A stretch of 64,000 nucleotides of DNA from Paenibacillus alba (GTDB lineage Bacteria; Bacillota; Bacilli; Paenibacillales; NBRC-103111). The position numbers and the translations under genes were made by a program. The notes under the pieces were generated by a model. It saw nothing but the letters and a program-made list of their open reading frames with translations. It had not been told where the DNA came from and ran no database searches. Location: positions 248,001 to 312,000 of the forward strand of contig NZ_JABMKZ010000005.1 in assembly GCF_013204855.1 (NCBI RefSeq). Direction: 5' to 3'. Shown in pieces: positions 9,206 through 21,951 of this stretch; the first letter of the stretch is position 1, and each line of letters starts with the position of its first letter.

Positions 9206-9261
9206 ATGCATAAAAGAAACGATATTATTCCATTTTTATTAGGAAAGAATTGCCATAGAAT
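9206..9261 (+). promoter_or_regulatory. Conserved promoter-operator element, copy B
   Basis: GCATAAAAGAAACG at 9208 and CCATTTTTAT at 9230 keep the exact 22-bp spacing. TTGCCA leads into the -10-like TAGAAT at 9256-9261. This is the most diverged copy between the second half-site and the -10. It drives the first exported beta-helix enzyme gene. Confidence 0.75.
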
Positions 9262-9270
9262 AAAGTTGTT

Positions 9271-9284
9271 TGCAAACGCTTACT
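9271..9284 (+). promoter_or_regulatory. Probable cre site (CcpA operator)
   Basis: TGCAAACGCTTACT matches the CcpA consensus TGWAANCGNTNWCA at most positions. It begins 10 bases after the -10 of promoter copy B, about where transcription should start, which suits repression by CcpA when a preferred sugar is present. Confidence 0.65.
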
Positions 9285-9391
9285 TTTGAATAGGGGGTGT
9301 TTCCTGTTAACCATTATGGATGACAGATTCGCAGCGTAGAGTGTCGTAATGAATGAAACGCAACTACAAGTAAACTGGAGGCGAAATAAGA

Positions 9392-11395
9392 ATGCGCATT
9401 AGTAAAATCAAAAATTGGCGAATTGGAAATTTGCTCACGAAAATGATTGTTGCTGCTGCCCTCATGTTCAGTTTCTCTATTCACATGGCCCAGCCTGCAT
9501 CCGCTGCGACCGTCGTGACGTATCCTACTCCTTCCTACTTCACTACAAGTACGGCATACTCTCTGCAAGTAGATTCTACGACAGTGAAAGTTGTTAAGCA
9601 TTTTGATTATTCTTTTGCTCAGCTATCGTATAACGGTACGGCGACATTCAAAGTAACAGCCAAAGATAATATTACCTCCTACAACATCAGTCCTCATAGT
9701 TATGGCATTACCGCAAGCGTAAGCGGCAAGGATCTAACTTTCACCCTTCCCCAAGCTGGATCGCGGTACTTAGTGATCAAGATTAATAACTTGGAGAACC
9801 TTGTCATCATGGCGGACCCTGTGGAAACAGATGCCCCAGTACCCAATGGCGGCAGTGTGAAGAACATCATGGATTATTCAGGCATAGACAATACGGGCGG
9901 CAATCTGATGACGTCCAAAATTCAACAGGCTATCAATGACGCCAATGCTCGTTCTGGCGGAGGTATGGTGTATTTTCCAGCTGGTATCTATAAATTCTCT
10001 CAGGTTGAGCTCAAAAGTAATGTCACGCTCTACTTAGCAGCAGGTGCCATACTTCGCGGGTCAACAACGTTAAGCGATTACGATTTCACTGACACCAATT
10101 TTAAACAGGCTAACATCCGTATCGTAGGGGCATCGAATGTAGCAATCAAAGGAAGAGGGATGATTGACTCCAATGGGACCTCGCTTACAACAGGCGATAG
10201 TGGACCGAACCGTGAAAATATCATCCGTTCTTATAAGAATTCGTCGGGAACAAAGCCGAGTGGTCTCACGTTCGAAGGTATCACCCTTAGAGATGGAACA
10301 ACCTGGAACATGAATATTGAGGAATCGACGAACGTGACTATCACGAATGTAAAGATTATTAATAATGTCCACTGGATCCATGGAGACGGCTTCGATCTCG
10401 TCAATACGTCTCACGCTGTCGTGGATCAATGTTTTGCTTATACGGGGGATGACGTATTCGATGCGAAATCATCGACAGAAGAACCAATGACGGATGTCGT
10501 TTACAAAAATTCGGTTGCCTATACGGAATCTGCAGGTACGAAGGCAGGGGTTGCAGGCAATGCCTCGTTGACGGATCTTTGGTTTATCAATATCGACGTA
10601 ATCTTAGGCTATAGGGGCATTAGTTTAAGCCATGACGAAGGCAATGGGATATGGAACGATATTCATTTTATCGACATCCGCACAGAAAAGATTTTTGATA
10701 ATGGACCTAACGGCCAATATAGGACGGCTCCGCTGCTCATCTGGACGGCCAAATATAAAACGGAGGTTGGCCCGATTAGCAATGTAGAACTGACCCGCAT
10801 TACCTATGAGGACCTGGGCAATTTCCATTCCATCATTCAAGGTTATGACAGCACGAGCAAGGTTTCCAATGTAAACTTCACGAATTTGAAAATGAACGGT
10901 ACCATGATTACCAACCCTGCTACGGGTCTAATTGATATGGGTGCGAACACATCGAATATTACTTTTAATACTGCGGCCACGAATTACATGATTACCAACG
11001 CTAACTCAGGTAAAACTGTGGAAGTTTTCGGTGGTGGTACTTCGGATGGCACCAAGATCGTCCAATGGAATTATCATGCTGGAACGAATCAACGGTGGGA
11101 GCTTGTCGATGCTGGCGGCGGTTACTACAAGATTAAAAACGTTAAAAGCGGAAAGTTACTGGAAGTAACTGGCGGTTCTACAGCCAATGGAGCCCTAGTC
11201 GAACAATGGGGGGATAACGGCGGAACCAATCAACAATGGCAGATCGTTGATGTTGGCAATGGATACTCGAAACTCATTAATCGCAAGAGCGGTAAAGCAT
11301 TAGATAGCAGTGGGTCGACGGAAGACGGAGCTCAGCTTACCCAGTGGACAGATAATGGCGGAGACAATCAGAAATTCCAATTTTTTGCGCAATAG
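9392..11395 (+). CDS. Exported GH49/GH28-like beta-helix glycosidase with CBM13 lectin domain
   Basis: A signal peptide of about 40 residues ends near AQPASAA. Next come a GH49-type beta-sandwich (about 45-150, ITSYNISPHSYGI), a right-handed beta-helix (about 160-535) and a C-terminal ricin-B-like (CBM13) domain with QQW/QRW repeats (about 540-667). Putative catalytic acids are Asp332/Asp335 in HGDGFD and Asp353/Asp354 in YTGDDV, as in GH28/GH49. The lectin domain should bind galactose- or xylose-type polymers. GGAGG lies before the ATG. It is a tandem paralogue of the gene at 11501 and should cut the polymer outside the cell. The linkage cut is unknown. Confidence 0.8.
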   Translation: MRISKIKNWRIGNLLTKMIVAAALMFSFSIHMAQPASAATVVTYPTPSYFTTSTAYSLQVDSTTVKVVKHFDYSFAQLSYNGTATFKVTAKDNITSYNISPHSYGITASVSGKDLTFTLPQAGSRYLVIKINNLENLVIMADPVETDAPVPNGGSVKNIMDYSGIDNTGGNLMTSKIQQAINDANARSGGGMVYFPAGIYKFSQVELKSNVTLYLAAGAILRGSTTLSDYDFTDTNFKQANIRIVGASNVAIKGRGMIDSNGTSLTTGDSGPNRENIIRSYKNSSGTKPSGLTFEGITLRDGTTWNMNIEESTNVTITNVKIINNVHWIHGDGFDLVNTSHAVVDQCFAYTGDDVFDAKSSTEEPMTDVVYKNSVAYTESAGTKAGVAGNASLTDLWFINIDVILGYRGISLSHDEGNGIWNDIHFIDIRTEKIFDNGPNGQYRTAPLLIWTAKYKTEVGPISNVELTRITYEDLGNFHSIIQGYDSTSKVSNVNFTNLKMNGTMITNPATGLIDMGANTSNITFNTAATNYMITNANSGKTVEVFGGGTSDGTKIVQWNYHAGTNQRWELVDAGGGYYKIKNVKSGKLLEVTGGSTANGALVEQWGDNGGTNQQWQIVDVGNGYSKLINRKSGKALDSSGSTEDGAQLTQWTDNGGDNQKFQFFAQ

Positions 11396-11422
11396 ATCAA
11401 GCCACTCTCATTAGCGATTATT

Positions 11423-11479
11423 TTGCATAAAAGATGCGAGATAATTACATTTTTAATGATGAACGTATGCAATTATTAT
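11423..11479 (+). promoter_or_regulatory. Conserved promoter-operator element, copy C
   Basis: GCATAAAAGATGCG at 11425 and ACATTTTTAA at 11447 are again 22 bp apart. TATGC at 11466 leads into TTATTA/TATTAT (11473-11479) as the -10. It lies upstream of ATG 11501 and argues against translation from the in-frame ATG at 11423. The second paralogue can therefore be transcribed on its own. Confidence 0.7.
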
Positions 11480-11500
11480 GAAAATGGAGGTCATATTCGT

Positions 11501-13495
11501 ATGTATGTTAGTAAAATGAAATGGCAAATCGGAAATTTGCTTACGAAAATGATCCTAGCTGCTGCTCTAATGTTTGGTTTCACATTTACAATGGCTCAGC
11601 CTGCAGCGGCTGCGACCGTAGTGACGTATCCTTCACACTTCGGTACAAGCTCGGTCTACTCTTTGAAGGTTGATTCGACTACGATCAGGGTTGCCAGGCA
11701 GTTTGATTATTCTTTTGCCCAGTTGTCTTATTCCGGAACGGGCACATTTAAAGTAACGGCGTCGGAAAATATTACTTCCTATAATATTAGTCCTCATAGT
11801 TACGGGATCGAGGCAACGGTAAGCGGCAAGGATCTAACTTTCACCCTTCCCCAAGCTGGATCACGGTACTTAGTGATCAAGATAAATAATCTGGAGAACC
11901 TTGTCATTATGGCTGATCCTGTGGAAACAGGTGCGCCAACGCCGAATGGCGGCAGCGTAAAAAGCATCATGGATTATTCAGGCGTGGATAACACAGGCGG
12001 CAATTTGATGACGTCCAAAATCCAACAAGCCATCAACGATGCGAATGCTCGTTCCGGCGGCGGAACCGTTTATTTCCCTGCTGGTATTTACAAGTTTTCT
12101 CAAATTGAACTTAAAAGTAACGTCACACTATATTTAGCTGCTGGTTCCATCCTTCGCGGATCATCGGATGTAGGCGATTATGATTTCACTAACACCATTT
12201 TTACCAATGCCAACATCCGTATCGTAGGGGCATCTAATGTAGCTATCAAAGGAAGAGGCATGATCGATTCCAACGGGACTACACTTACATCTGGTGCTAG
12301 TGGGCCGAATCGAGAATATATCATCCATTCTTACAAAGATGCATCGGGTACGAAGCCAAATAACCTTACCTTTGAGGGTTTCACACTAAGAGATGGAACA
12401 ACCTGGAATTTTAGGATTCAGGACGCTACGAATGTCAAAATAAATAATGTGAAGATTATCAATAACGTCAACTGGATTCATGGCGATGGTTTCGATTTGG
12501 TTAATACTTCCCATGCTGTAGTTGATCAATGCTTCGCCTATACTGGCGATGATGTATATGATGCGAAAGCATCAACGGAAGAACCGATGACGGATGTTGT
12601 ATACAAAAATTCGGTTGCCTATACGGAATCTGCAGGTACGAAGGTAGGTATGCAAGGAAATGCATCGATTAGCGATGTTTGGTTTATCAATATTGACGTA
12701 ATCCAAGGCTATCGTGGCGTCAGTGTGGATCATGACCAAGGGAATGGCGTATGGGACGATATTCATTTTATCGACATCCGCACGGAAAAGATTTTTAATA
12801 ATGGAACCAGCGGCCAATTTAGAACATCTCCGCTCCTCATCTGGACGGCCATATATAGCGGTAGCGAGGTTGGCCCCGTCAGCAATGTTGAACTGACGCG
12901 CGTTAGTTTTGAGAACATTAACAATTTTCATTCTTTCATTCAAGGTTACGACAGCTCGAGCAAGGTTTCCAATATATCCATCACCGATTTAAAAATGAAC
13001 GGCAACGTGATCACAAATGCTTCCCAGGGGTTAATTGATATCGGTGCGAACACATCCAATATTACTTTTAACACAAATCCTACTACGAAGAAGATTATGA
13101 ACGCAGATTCGAGCAAAGCTGTTGAAGTTTTTGGTGGTTCTACGACGGATGGAGCCAAAATATCTCAATGGGATTATAGTGGTGGCAAGAATCAACGGTG
13201 GCAGCTTGTCGATGCTGGCGGCGGATATTACAAGATCAAAAACCTCAAAAGTGGAAAACTCCTAGAAGTGACTGGCGGTTCTACAGCCAATGGAGCCCTA
13301 GTGGAACAATGGGGGGATAACGGCGGAGACAATCAACAATGGCAAATCGTTGATGTTGGTAATGGATACTCTAAACTCATTAATCGCAAGAACGGTAAAG
13401 CATTGGATAGTGGGGGGACGACGGCAGACGGAGCTCAGCTTACCCAGTGGACAGATAATGGCGGAGACAATCAAAAATGGCAGTTAATGGAGTAA
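11501..13495 (+). CDS. Exported GH49/GH28-like beta-helix glycosidase with CBM13 lectin domain (paralogue 2)
   Basis: The start is placed at ATG 11501 (GGAGG at 11486-11490). An in-frame ATG at 11423 would read through the promoter element and disrupt the signal peptide. Domain order copies the gene at 9392: signal peptide ending near AQPAAAA, GH49-type sandwich, beta-helix and CBM13. The acid pairs are kept: Asp329/Asp332 in HGDGFD and Asp350/Asp351 in YTGDDV. Some stretches, including about 60 bases in the N-terminal sandwich and most of the lectin domain, are almost identical to the first copy at DNA level, while the beta-helix differs. This suggests recent duplication or gene conversion. 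It probably cuts the same polymer with altered specificity. Confidence 0.8.
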   Translation: MYVSKMKWQIGNLLTKMILAAALMFGFTFTMAQPAAAATVVTYPSHFGTSSVYSLKVDSTTIRVARQFDYSFAQLSYSGTGTFKVTASENITSYNISPHSYGIEATVSGKDLTFTLPQAGSRYLVIKINNLENLVIMADPVETGAPTPNGGSVKSIMDYSGVDNTGGNLMTSKIQQAINDANARSGGGTVYFPAGIYKFSQIELKSNVTLYLAAGSILRGSSDVGDYDFTNTIFTNANIRIVGASNVAIKGRGMIDSNGTTLTSGASGPNREYIIHSYKDASGTKPNNLTFEGFTLRDGTTWNFRIQDATNVKINNVKIINNVNWIHGDGFDLVNTSHAVVDQCFAYTGDDVYDAKASTEEPMTDVVYKNSVAYTESAGTKVGMQGNASISDVWFINIDVIQGYRGVSVDHDQGNGVWDDIHFIDIRTEKIFNNGTSGQFRTSPLLIWTAIYSGSEVGPVSNVELTRVSFENINNFHSFIQGYDSSSKVSNISITDLKMNGNVITNASQGLIDIGANTSNITFNTNPTTKKIMNADSSKAVEVFGGSTTDGAKISQWDYSGGKNQRWQLVDAGGGYYKIKNLKSGKLLEVTGGSTANGALVEQWGDNGGDNQQWQIVDVGNGYSKLINRKNGKALDSGGTTADGAQLTQWTDNGGDNQKWQLME

Positions 13496-13535
13496 ATTAG
13501 ACATCCATTGAAGCGTTGGGTGTGGGTGAAGAGAG

Positions 13536-13568
13536 AAAAAGAGAGGCTTACTGCCTCTCTTTTTCCTT
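13536..13568 (+). terminator. Intrinsic terminator after the tandem beta-helix genes
   Basis: A 12-bp stem (AAAAAGAGAGGC at 13536-13547 with GCCTCTCTTTTT at 13553-13564) has a 5-base loop and T-rich end. Confidence 0.85.
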
Positions 13569-13650
13569 TACTCTTGCTCCATCAGCTTATATTGAGGTTC
13601 CCAGCCTAATATTTTTCAACGTTGGAGTAAGTAGGCAAATTACGAATATA

Positions 13651-13706
13651 TGACATAAAAGAAACGAGATTATTACATTTTTATTGATGAATGTATGCCA
13701 TAGAAT
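13651..13706 (+). promoter_or_regulatory. Conserved promoter-operator element, copy D
   Basis: ACATAAAAGAAACG at 13653, ACATTTTTAT at 13675, TATGCCA at 13694 and the -10-like TAGAAT at 13701-13706 make this copy close to consensus. It precedes the aldo/keto reductase and beta-galactosidase genes. Confidence 0.75.
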
Positions 13707-13745
13707 GAAGTTGGCTTATAAGCTTGTGACGTGGGGGTAATTGCT

Positions 13746-17875
<4,130 letters not shown>

Positions 17876-17877
17876 AT

Positions 17878-17925
17878 TGCCCAAAAAAGAAGGAGCCTAG
17901 CAGGCTCTTTTTTTTTTGGCAATGA
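17878..17925 (+). terminator. Strong intrinsic terminator after the beta-galactosidase gene
   Basis: The core stem GAGCCT-AGC-AGGCTC (17893-17907) is extended by pairing of the A-rich left flank with a run of about ten T, and by outer TTGCC/GGCAA. It could work in both directions. Confidence 0.88.
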
Positions 17926-17991
17926 TATCTGTGAAATAAGACCAATTCGGGCCTTATTGGCGTGCCGTTATTTCTACCATTTACGAACATA

Positions 17992-18047
17992 TTACATAAA
18001 AGAGACGATATTATTACATTTTTCTTGATGCAGTTATGCCATACAAT
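17992..18047 (+). promoter_or_regulatory. Conserved promoter-operator element, copy E
   Basis: TTACATAAAAGAGACG (17992) and TTACATTTTTCTTG (18014) show the direct repeat most clearly, both half-sites reading TTACAT at 22-bp spacing. TATGCCA at 18035 leads into the -10-like TACAAT at 18042-18047. It precedes the ABC transporter operon. Confidence 0.78.
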
Positions 18048-18080
18048 AAAAGCATCAAATGACATTGCGATGTACAATCA

Positions 18081-18094
18081 ATAAAACGTTTTCA
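18081..18094 (+). promoter_or_regulatory. Probable cre site upstream of the transporter operon
   Basis: On the minus strand it reads TGAAAACGTTTTAT, matching the cre core (TGWAANCGNTNW) with mismatches only at the last two bases. It lies about 35 bases downstream of the -10 of promoter copy E, which suits CcpA repression. Confidence 0.5.
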
Positions 18095-18163
18095 ACATGA
18101 AAGGGAGTCGAAATAAAGTCAAATAAACCAAGACAGAACTTATCGCTTCAGGAGGAAACCGAA

Positions 18164-19081
18164 ATGACAAATAGTGAGAAACTACACAGAAAAATCAGAA
18201 TTAAAGAGAACATACCTTTGTACACCATGTTGGCTCTGCCCCTATTGTTTTTTATAATCTTTAATTATGTGCCCATGTTTGGCGCGGTGATTGCCTTTAA
18301 GGATTATCGATTTATAGATGGCATTATGGGAAGTGATTGGGTAGGGCTTCGAAATTTCCAGATGATATTTGCACAGCCACATACGATAGAAATTATCAGA
18401 AATACGTTGGTGATAAGTTTACTTACCGTCTTTGTTTCATTTCCATTTCCAATCGTATTGGCTATTCTGCTCAATGAGATAAGAATGAAATGGTTCAAAA
18501 AAGCCTCACAAACGGTTCTGTATTTGCCTCACTTCTTCTCCTGGGTCATCGTAGGTGGTATTATTATTAACGTTTTCTCTGTTAAAAATGGCCCAATCAA
18601 CTTTATCATTGCCTATTTTGGCGGGGAACCCATCCAGTTTTTGTTTAATCACACAGCATGGATGACCATTTTCCTAGGAAGTGGGATTTGGAAGGATGCA
18701 GGATTTAATGCCATCATCTACCTAGCAGCGCTTTCGAGTATAGATCCAACGTATTACGAAGCGGCGGTTGTAGATGGCGCTAACAAGTGGAAGCAGATTA
18801 CGAAAGTTACCCTTCCTAGTTTGTACCCAACCATTGTCCTGACGTTTATCTTGGCAACAGGAAAAATTATGGAAGTTGGATTTGATCGCATTTTCGTTCT
18901 GCAAAATCCTGTTGTAAAGAATATGACGGATGTCGTGCCCACCTTTATTTATGAAATGGGTATACAACAAGGCGAATTTAGTTTAACGACGGCCATGGGA
19001 TTGTTCGATTCTGTGATTAGTTTGATCCTTGTACTTGTGGCGAATCGATTAGCTAAAATGTCAGGGAATGCACTATTCTAA
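18164..19081 (+). CDS. CUT1 sugar ABC transporter permease (LplB/UgpA type)
   Basis: The protein has six predicted transmembrane segments and the cytoplasmic EAA loop YYEAAVVDGANKWKQITKVTLP, which contacts the ATPase; the N-terminus PLLFFIIFNYVPMFG is typical of LplB-like permeases. AGGAGG at 18151-18156 precedes the ATG. It forms the transport unit with the second permease and binding protein downstream. No ATPase gene is nearby, so a shared MsmX-type ATPase encoded elsewhere is expected. It probably imports oligosaccharides released by the exported enzymes. Confidence 0.92.
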   Translation: MTNSEKLHRKIRIKENIPLYTMLALPLLFFIIFNYVPMFGAVIAFKDYRFIDGIMGSDWVGLRNFQMIFAQPHTIEIIRNTLVISLLTVFVSFPFPIVLAILLNEIRMKWFKKASQTVLYLPHFFSWVIVGGIIINVFSVKNGPINFIIAYFGGEPIQFLFNHTAWMTIFLGSGIWKDAGFNAIIYLAALSSIDPTYYEAAVVDGANKWKQITKVTLPSLYPTIVLTFILATGKIMEVGFDRIFVLQNPVVKNMTDVVPTFIYEMGIQQGEFSLTTAMGLFDSVISLILVLVANRLAKMSGNALF

Positions 19082-19120
19082 TCAACTAATAATTTAGATA
19101 TACGAAGGAGGAGCAGGACA

Positions 19121-20005
19121 TTGAAAATATCGACGGGAGAAAAAGCCTTTTATAAAATAAATAATATTGTGCTTTTTATCATATCGCTGTCGTGTTTACT
19201 TCCGCTCATTTATATTATTGCTACTTCATTCAGCAGCGGTGCAGCTATTGAAGCAGGTAAAGTATTTTTGTGGCCGGTTGAATTTACACCAGCAGCTTAT
19301 AAAGTATTAATTGTATCCACAGATTTATTTAAATATTTTAAGAATAGTATCGTTGTTACCGTAGTAGGTACTGCGCTTAGTATGATTTTCACAATCCTCT
19401 GTGCATATCCATTATCCAAAAGGAAATTGTTTGCTAGAAGGAAAGTAACCTTTCTAATCGTCTTCACCATGTTGTTTAGCGGCGGTTTGATTCCAACTTA
19501 TCTATTAGTGAAATCGCTTGGATTAATGAACTCCTATTGGTCTATTTGGTTAACAACACTGATTAGCCCCTACAATATGTTGATCATGAAGTCATTCTTT
19601 GAAAATATATCGGAAGAGTTGGAAGAAGCAGCTAGAATTGATGGTTGCTCCGAATGGCGAATTTTACTTCAGATGTATCTTCCACTTTCCAAAGCTGTGA
19701 TAGCCACATTGTGCCTCTTTTACGGGGTTGCGTACTGGAATAGTTTTTTGAAAGTACTGATGTATATCAGTGATTCGAAGGGTTATACGTTGCCCGTGCT
19801 CATACAGCAGATGGTTTTCCAATTAGAGCAGATAAAATTGGGTACGAGTCAAGATTTAAGTGCTGTATCGGGTTCAGGTGAGGTCATTTCGGAATCAGTA
19901 AAGTCCGCAGGTGTTGTTGTGTTGATATTGCCGATGCTTGCCGTATATCCATTCCTGCAAAAGTATTTTGTTAAAGGTGTTATGCTAGGGTCTGTTAAAG
20001 GTTAA
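19121..20005 (+). CDS. CUT1 sugar ABC transporter permease (YtcP/UgpE type)
   Basis: This is the partner permease, with six predicted helices. Its EAA loop reads ELEEAARIDGCSEWRILLQMYLP, and the C-terminal LQKYFVKGVMLGSVKG is the usual end of this subfamily. Translation starts at TTG 19121 behind AGGAGGAGC. It lies 39 bases after the first permease with no terminator between them, so the two are co-transcribed. Confidence 0.92.
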   Translation: MKISTGEKAFYKINNIVLFIISLSCLLPLIYIIATSFSSGAAIEAGKVFLWPVEFTPAAYKVLIVSTDLFKYFKNSIVVTVVGTALSMIFTILCAYPLSKRKLFARRKVTFLIVFTMLFSGGLIPTYLLVKSLGLMNSYWSIWLTTLISPYNMLIMKSFFENISEELEEAARIDGCSEWRILLQMYLPLSKAVIATLCLFYGVAYWNSFLKVLMYISDSKGYTLPVLIQQMVFQLEQIKLGTSQDLSAVSGSGEVISESVKSAGVVVLILPMLAVYPFLQKYFVKGVMLGSVKG

Positions 20006-20090
20006 GTCAAGCGCATTGAAGCTATGATTTAGGGAATATTTGTTGATTGTAAAGAGGACGATAGTTAATTCGTATTCTTCACATATATAT

Positions 20091-20104
20091 CGAAAGCGAT
20101 TTCA
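20091..20104 (+). promoter_or_regulatory. Candidate cre site upstream of the binding-protein gene
   Basis: CGAAAGCGATTTCA differs from the cre consensus TGWAANCGNTNWCA only at the first base. It lies 40 bases before the solute-binding protein start. The 138-base gap shows no clear sigma-A promoter, so the site may act on read-through or an unseen promoter. Confidence 0.5.
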
Positions 20105-20143
20105 TAATTTCGATCATATTTTTATTAGAAAAAGGGAGGCAAC

Positions 20144-21844
20144 ATGAGCATGAAGAAAAAATTACGAGGTGTGGTTGCATTATCGTTAGTGATGGCCGTT
20201 TCTGTTGGACTTACCGCATGCAGCACTACGAAAGAAGAGCCCAAAAAGTCAGGTAATGCAACTGCTACGACCGCTGCTAACGTGAAAAAAGGTAAAGTAT
20301 CGGTTATGGTTTATGATCGAGGACTTATTCCAGCTTCCGAAGGCACGTATGATAATAACCGTTGGACGAAGTGGATTCAAGAAAATGCGCCGTTTGAAGA
20401 AGTAAAATTCATCGTGGTACCACGAACAGAAGCTCCTCAAAAAATGAACATGCTGTTCGCAGCTGGGGAAGGTCCGGATGTCGTAGCCAACTATGAAGAT
20501 ATGACGCCATTTATTTCCAAAGGGCAAGCTTTAGAAATCACAGATGAATTGCTTGCGAAAATGCCCAATTATAAAAAGACTTTAGATAAATATCCAGCAC
20601 TTCAAAAGCTTACGACAGTCAATGGCAAACGTTACACGGTCGGAACCGTATCACCTGTTTCACCTAATCATACTGCAGTCATTCGTGCAGATTGGTTAGA
20701 AAAGTTAAATCTTCCTATGCCAAAGACACCAGAAGACTTGCTTGCTGTAGCCAAAGCGTTTACAGAGAAAGATCCTGATGGGAATGGCAAAAATGATACC
20801 TATGGATTGACTTTAAACGCGGATTCCCAAAGAGTGCTTTCTCACATGTTTGGCTTTGGTAATCCGGAGAAGTATGCTGTCGTTGATGGCAAGCTGACAT
20901 TTGTGTGGGATAGAATCCAAGATTGGTTGAAGTTTACGAAACAAATTGTTGATGCGAAGGTTGTTGATCCGGACTTCTTACTTGATAAAGGCGACAAAGC
21001 ACTAACGGATTTCACGAATGGGAAGATCGGTATTTTTTTGACAGGGAAATTTAGTCAACTGAATTCACCAACATTTGCAAATTTCAAAAAGGCTAATCCA
21101 ATTGCTAAACTCGATACATTTGATTTGCCTGCGACAAAGTATGGAACTTTTGAAGGCTATATCAATGGAGGTCCTTCCGTTGTAGGTTTTATTAATGCAG
21201 CAACCAAAGATACTGATGCTGCTGCTAGGTACATTAACTGGCTAAATGATCCGAAAGTTTCCGACTATTTAGTTAATGGACCTGATGGCGTTTACAAAAA
21301 AAGGGATGCAGAAGGAACTGTTGTTGTTATAGACCCGGCGAAGAATAAAATTGAGTACGATTATGCAACAGACTACAGTATCATTAGAACTTTCGATTTT
21401 AACTTAGGTTCTGCAGTTAGTCCGCTAGCCAATGAATATTACAATTCATATCTCAAATCGAGCGACCCTGTCCTACAAGAGTTTGGAGATTTGTACTATA
21501 AGATGGCGCAAGTTGTTAATAAACCAGATGCCATTGATCCAAGAAAATGGCAACAAACACTGCCAGCACTTGCCTCTGATACGCTTTTGAAGAAAACGAA
21601 TGGAACCAAAGCTGTAGACGATTACCTGTTAAAAGCACTTGCACAACCCAATTTAACAGCAGAGAAAGCTGTTGCAGATGCGAAAGAACTTTGGAAGAAA
21701 GCTGGCGGTGAAGATGTGGATGCATTCTACAACGATTACTACCAAAAAAATAAAGATAAGATGTTATCTCCAGAAGATTTTAAACAACTAAAAATGGCAC
21801 CAGAATTGTTGCCTTCTGCGAAGAAAAATTCTAAAATTAAATAA
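20144..21844 (+). CDS. Extracellular solute-binding lipoprotein (LipO/YtcQ type)
   Basis: A lipoprotein signal (VGLTAC, Cys26) would anchor the mature protein to the outer membrane leaflet. The remainder has the family-1 solute-binding pattern, with a calcium-site-like stretch (DPDGNGKNDTYGL) and the GPDVV motif. At 566 residues it is the long LipO/YtcQ form typical of Paenibacillus oligosaccharide systems. GGGAGG precedes the ATG. It delivers substrate to the two permeases upstream. A hairpin after the stop separates it from the regulator genes and may stabilise its mRNA. Confidence 0.92.
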   Translation: MSMKKKLRGVVALSLVMAVSVGLTACSTTKEEPKKSGNATATTAANVKKGKVSVMVYDRGLIPASEGTYDNNRWTKWIQENAPFEEVKFIVVPRTEAPQKMNMLFAAGEGPDVVANYEDMTPFISKGQALEITDELLAKMPNYKKTLDKYPALQKLTTVNGKRYTVGTVSPVSPNHTAVIRADWLEKLNLPMPKTPEDLLAVAKAFTEKDPDGNGKNDTYGLTLNADSQRVLSHMFGFGNPEKYAVVDGKLTFVWDRIQDWLKFTKQIVDAKVVDPDFLLDKGDKALTDFTNGKIGIFLTGKFSQLNSPTFANFKKANPIAKLDTFDLPATKYGTFEGYINGGPSVVGFINAATKDTDAAARYINWLNDPKVSDYLVNGPDGVYKKRDAEGTVVVIDPAKNKIEYDYATDYSIIRTFDFNLGSAVSPLANEYYNSYLKSSDPVLQEFGDLYYKMAQVVNKPDAIDPRKWQQTLPALASDTLLKKTNGTKAVDDYLLKALAQPNLTAEKAVADAKELWKKAGGEDVDAFYNDYYQKNKDKMLSPEDFKQLKMAPELLPSAKKNSKIK

Positions 21845-21879
21845 TTGTGGTTATGCTATTATTAATATAAGTCAAGAAA

Positions 21880-21916
21880 AAGGGAACTCTTTGTCCACGG
21901 ATAAAGAGTTCCCTTT
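21880..21916 (+). terminator. Hairpin between transporter and regulator genes
   Basis: AAAGGGAACTCTTTGTCC pairs with ATAAAGAGTTCCCTTT, giving a long stem with a short loop. Only a short T tract follows, so it may be a leaky terminator that lowers regulator expression or protects upstream mRNA. Confidence 0.65.
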
Positions 21917-21951
21917 ACAGATATTAATGGCAGAAATGTGGTGAATCCTGT

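Noticed and set aside
11423..11500. Upstream in-frame start for the second exported beta-helix gene
   Set aside because: It would translate through the conserved promoter element and put 26 polar residues before the signal peptide; ATG 11501 has GGAGG.
13681..13706. TTGATG in the conserved element as a standard -35
   Set aside because: It lies only 11 bp from the -10-like hexamer, too close for sigma-A; the 17-bp position is TTTTTA/TTTTTC, so an activator-dependent weak -35 is more likely.
18164..20005. A missing sugar-transporter ATPase as a sign of a broken system
   Set aside because: CUT1 systems of this lineage commonly share one MsmX-type ATPase encoded elsewhere; the same absence is seen in the second transporter.
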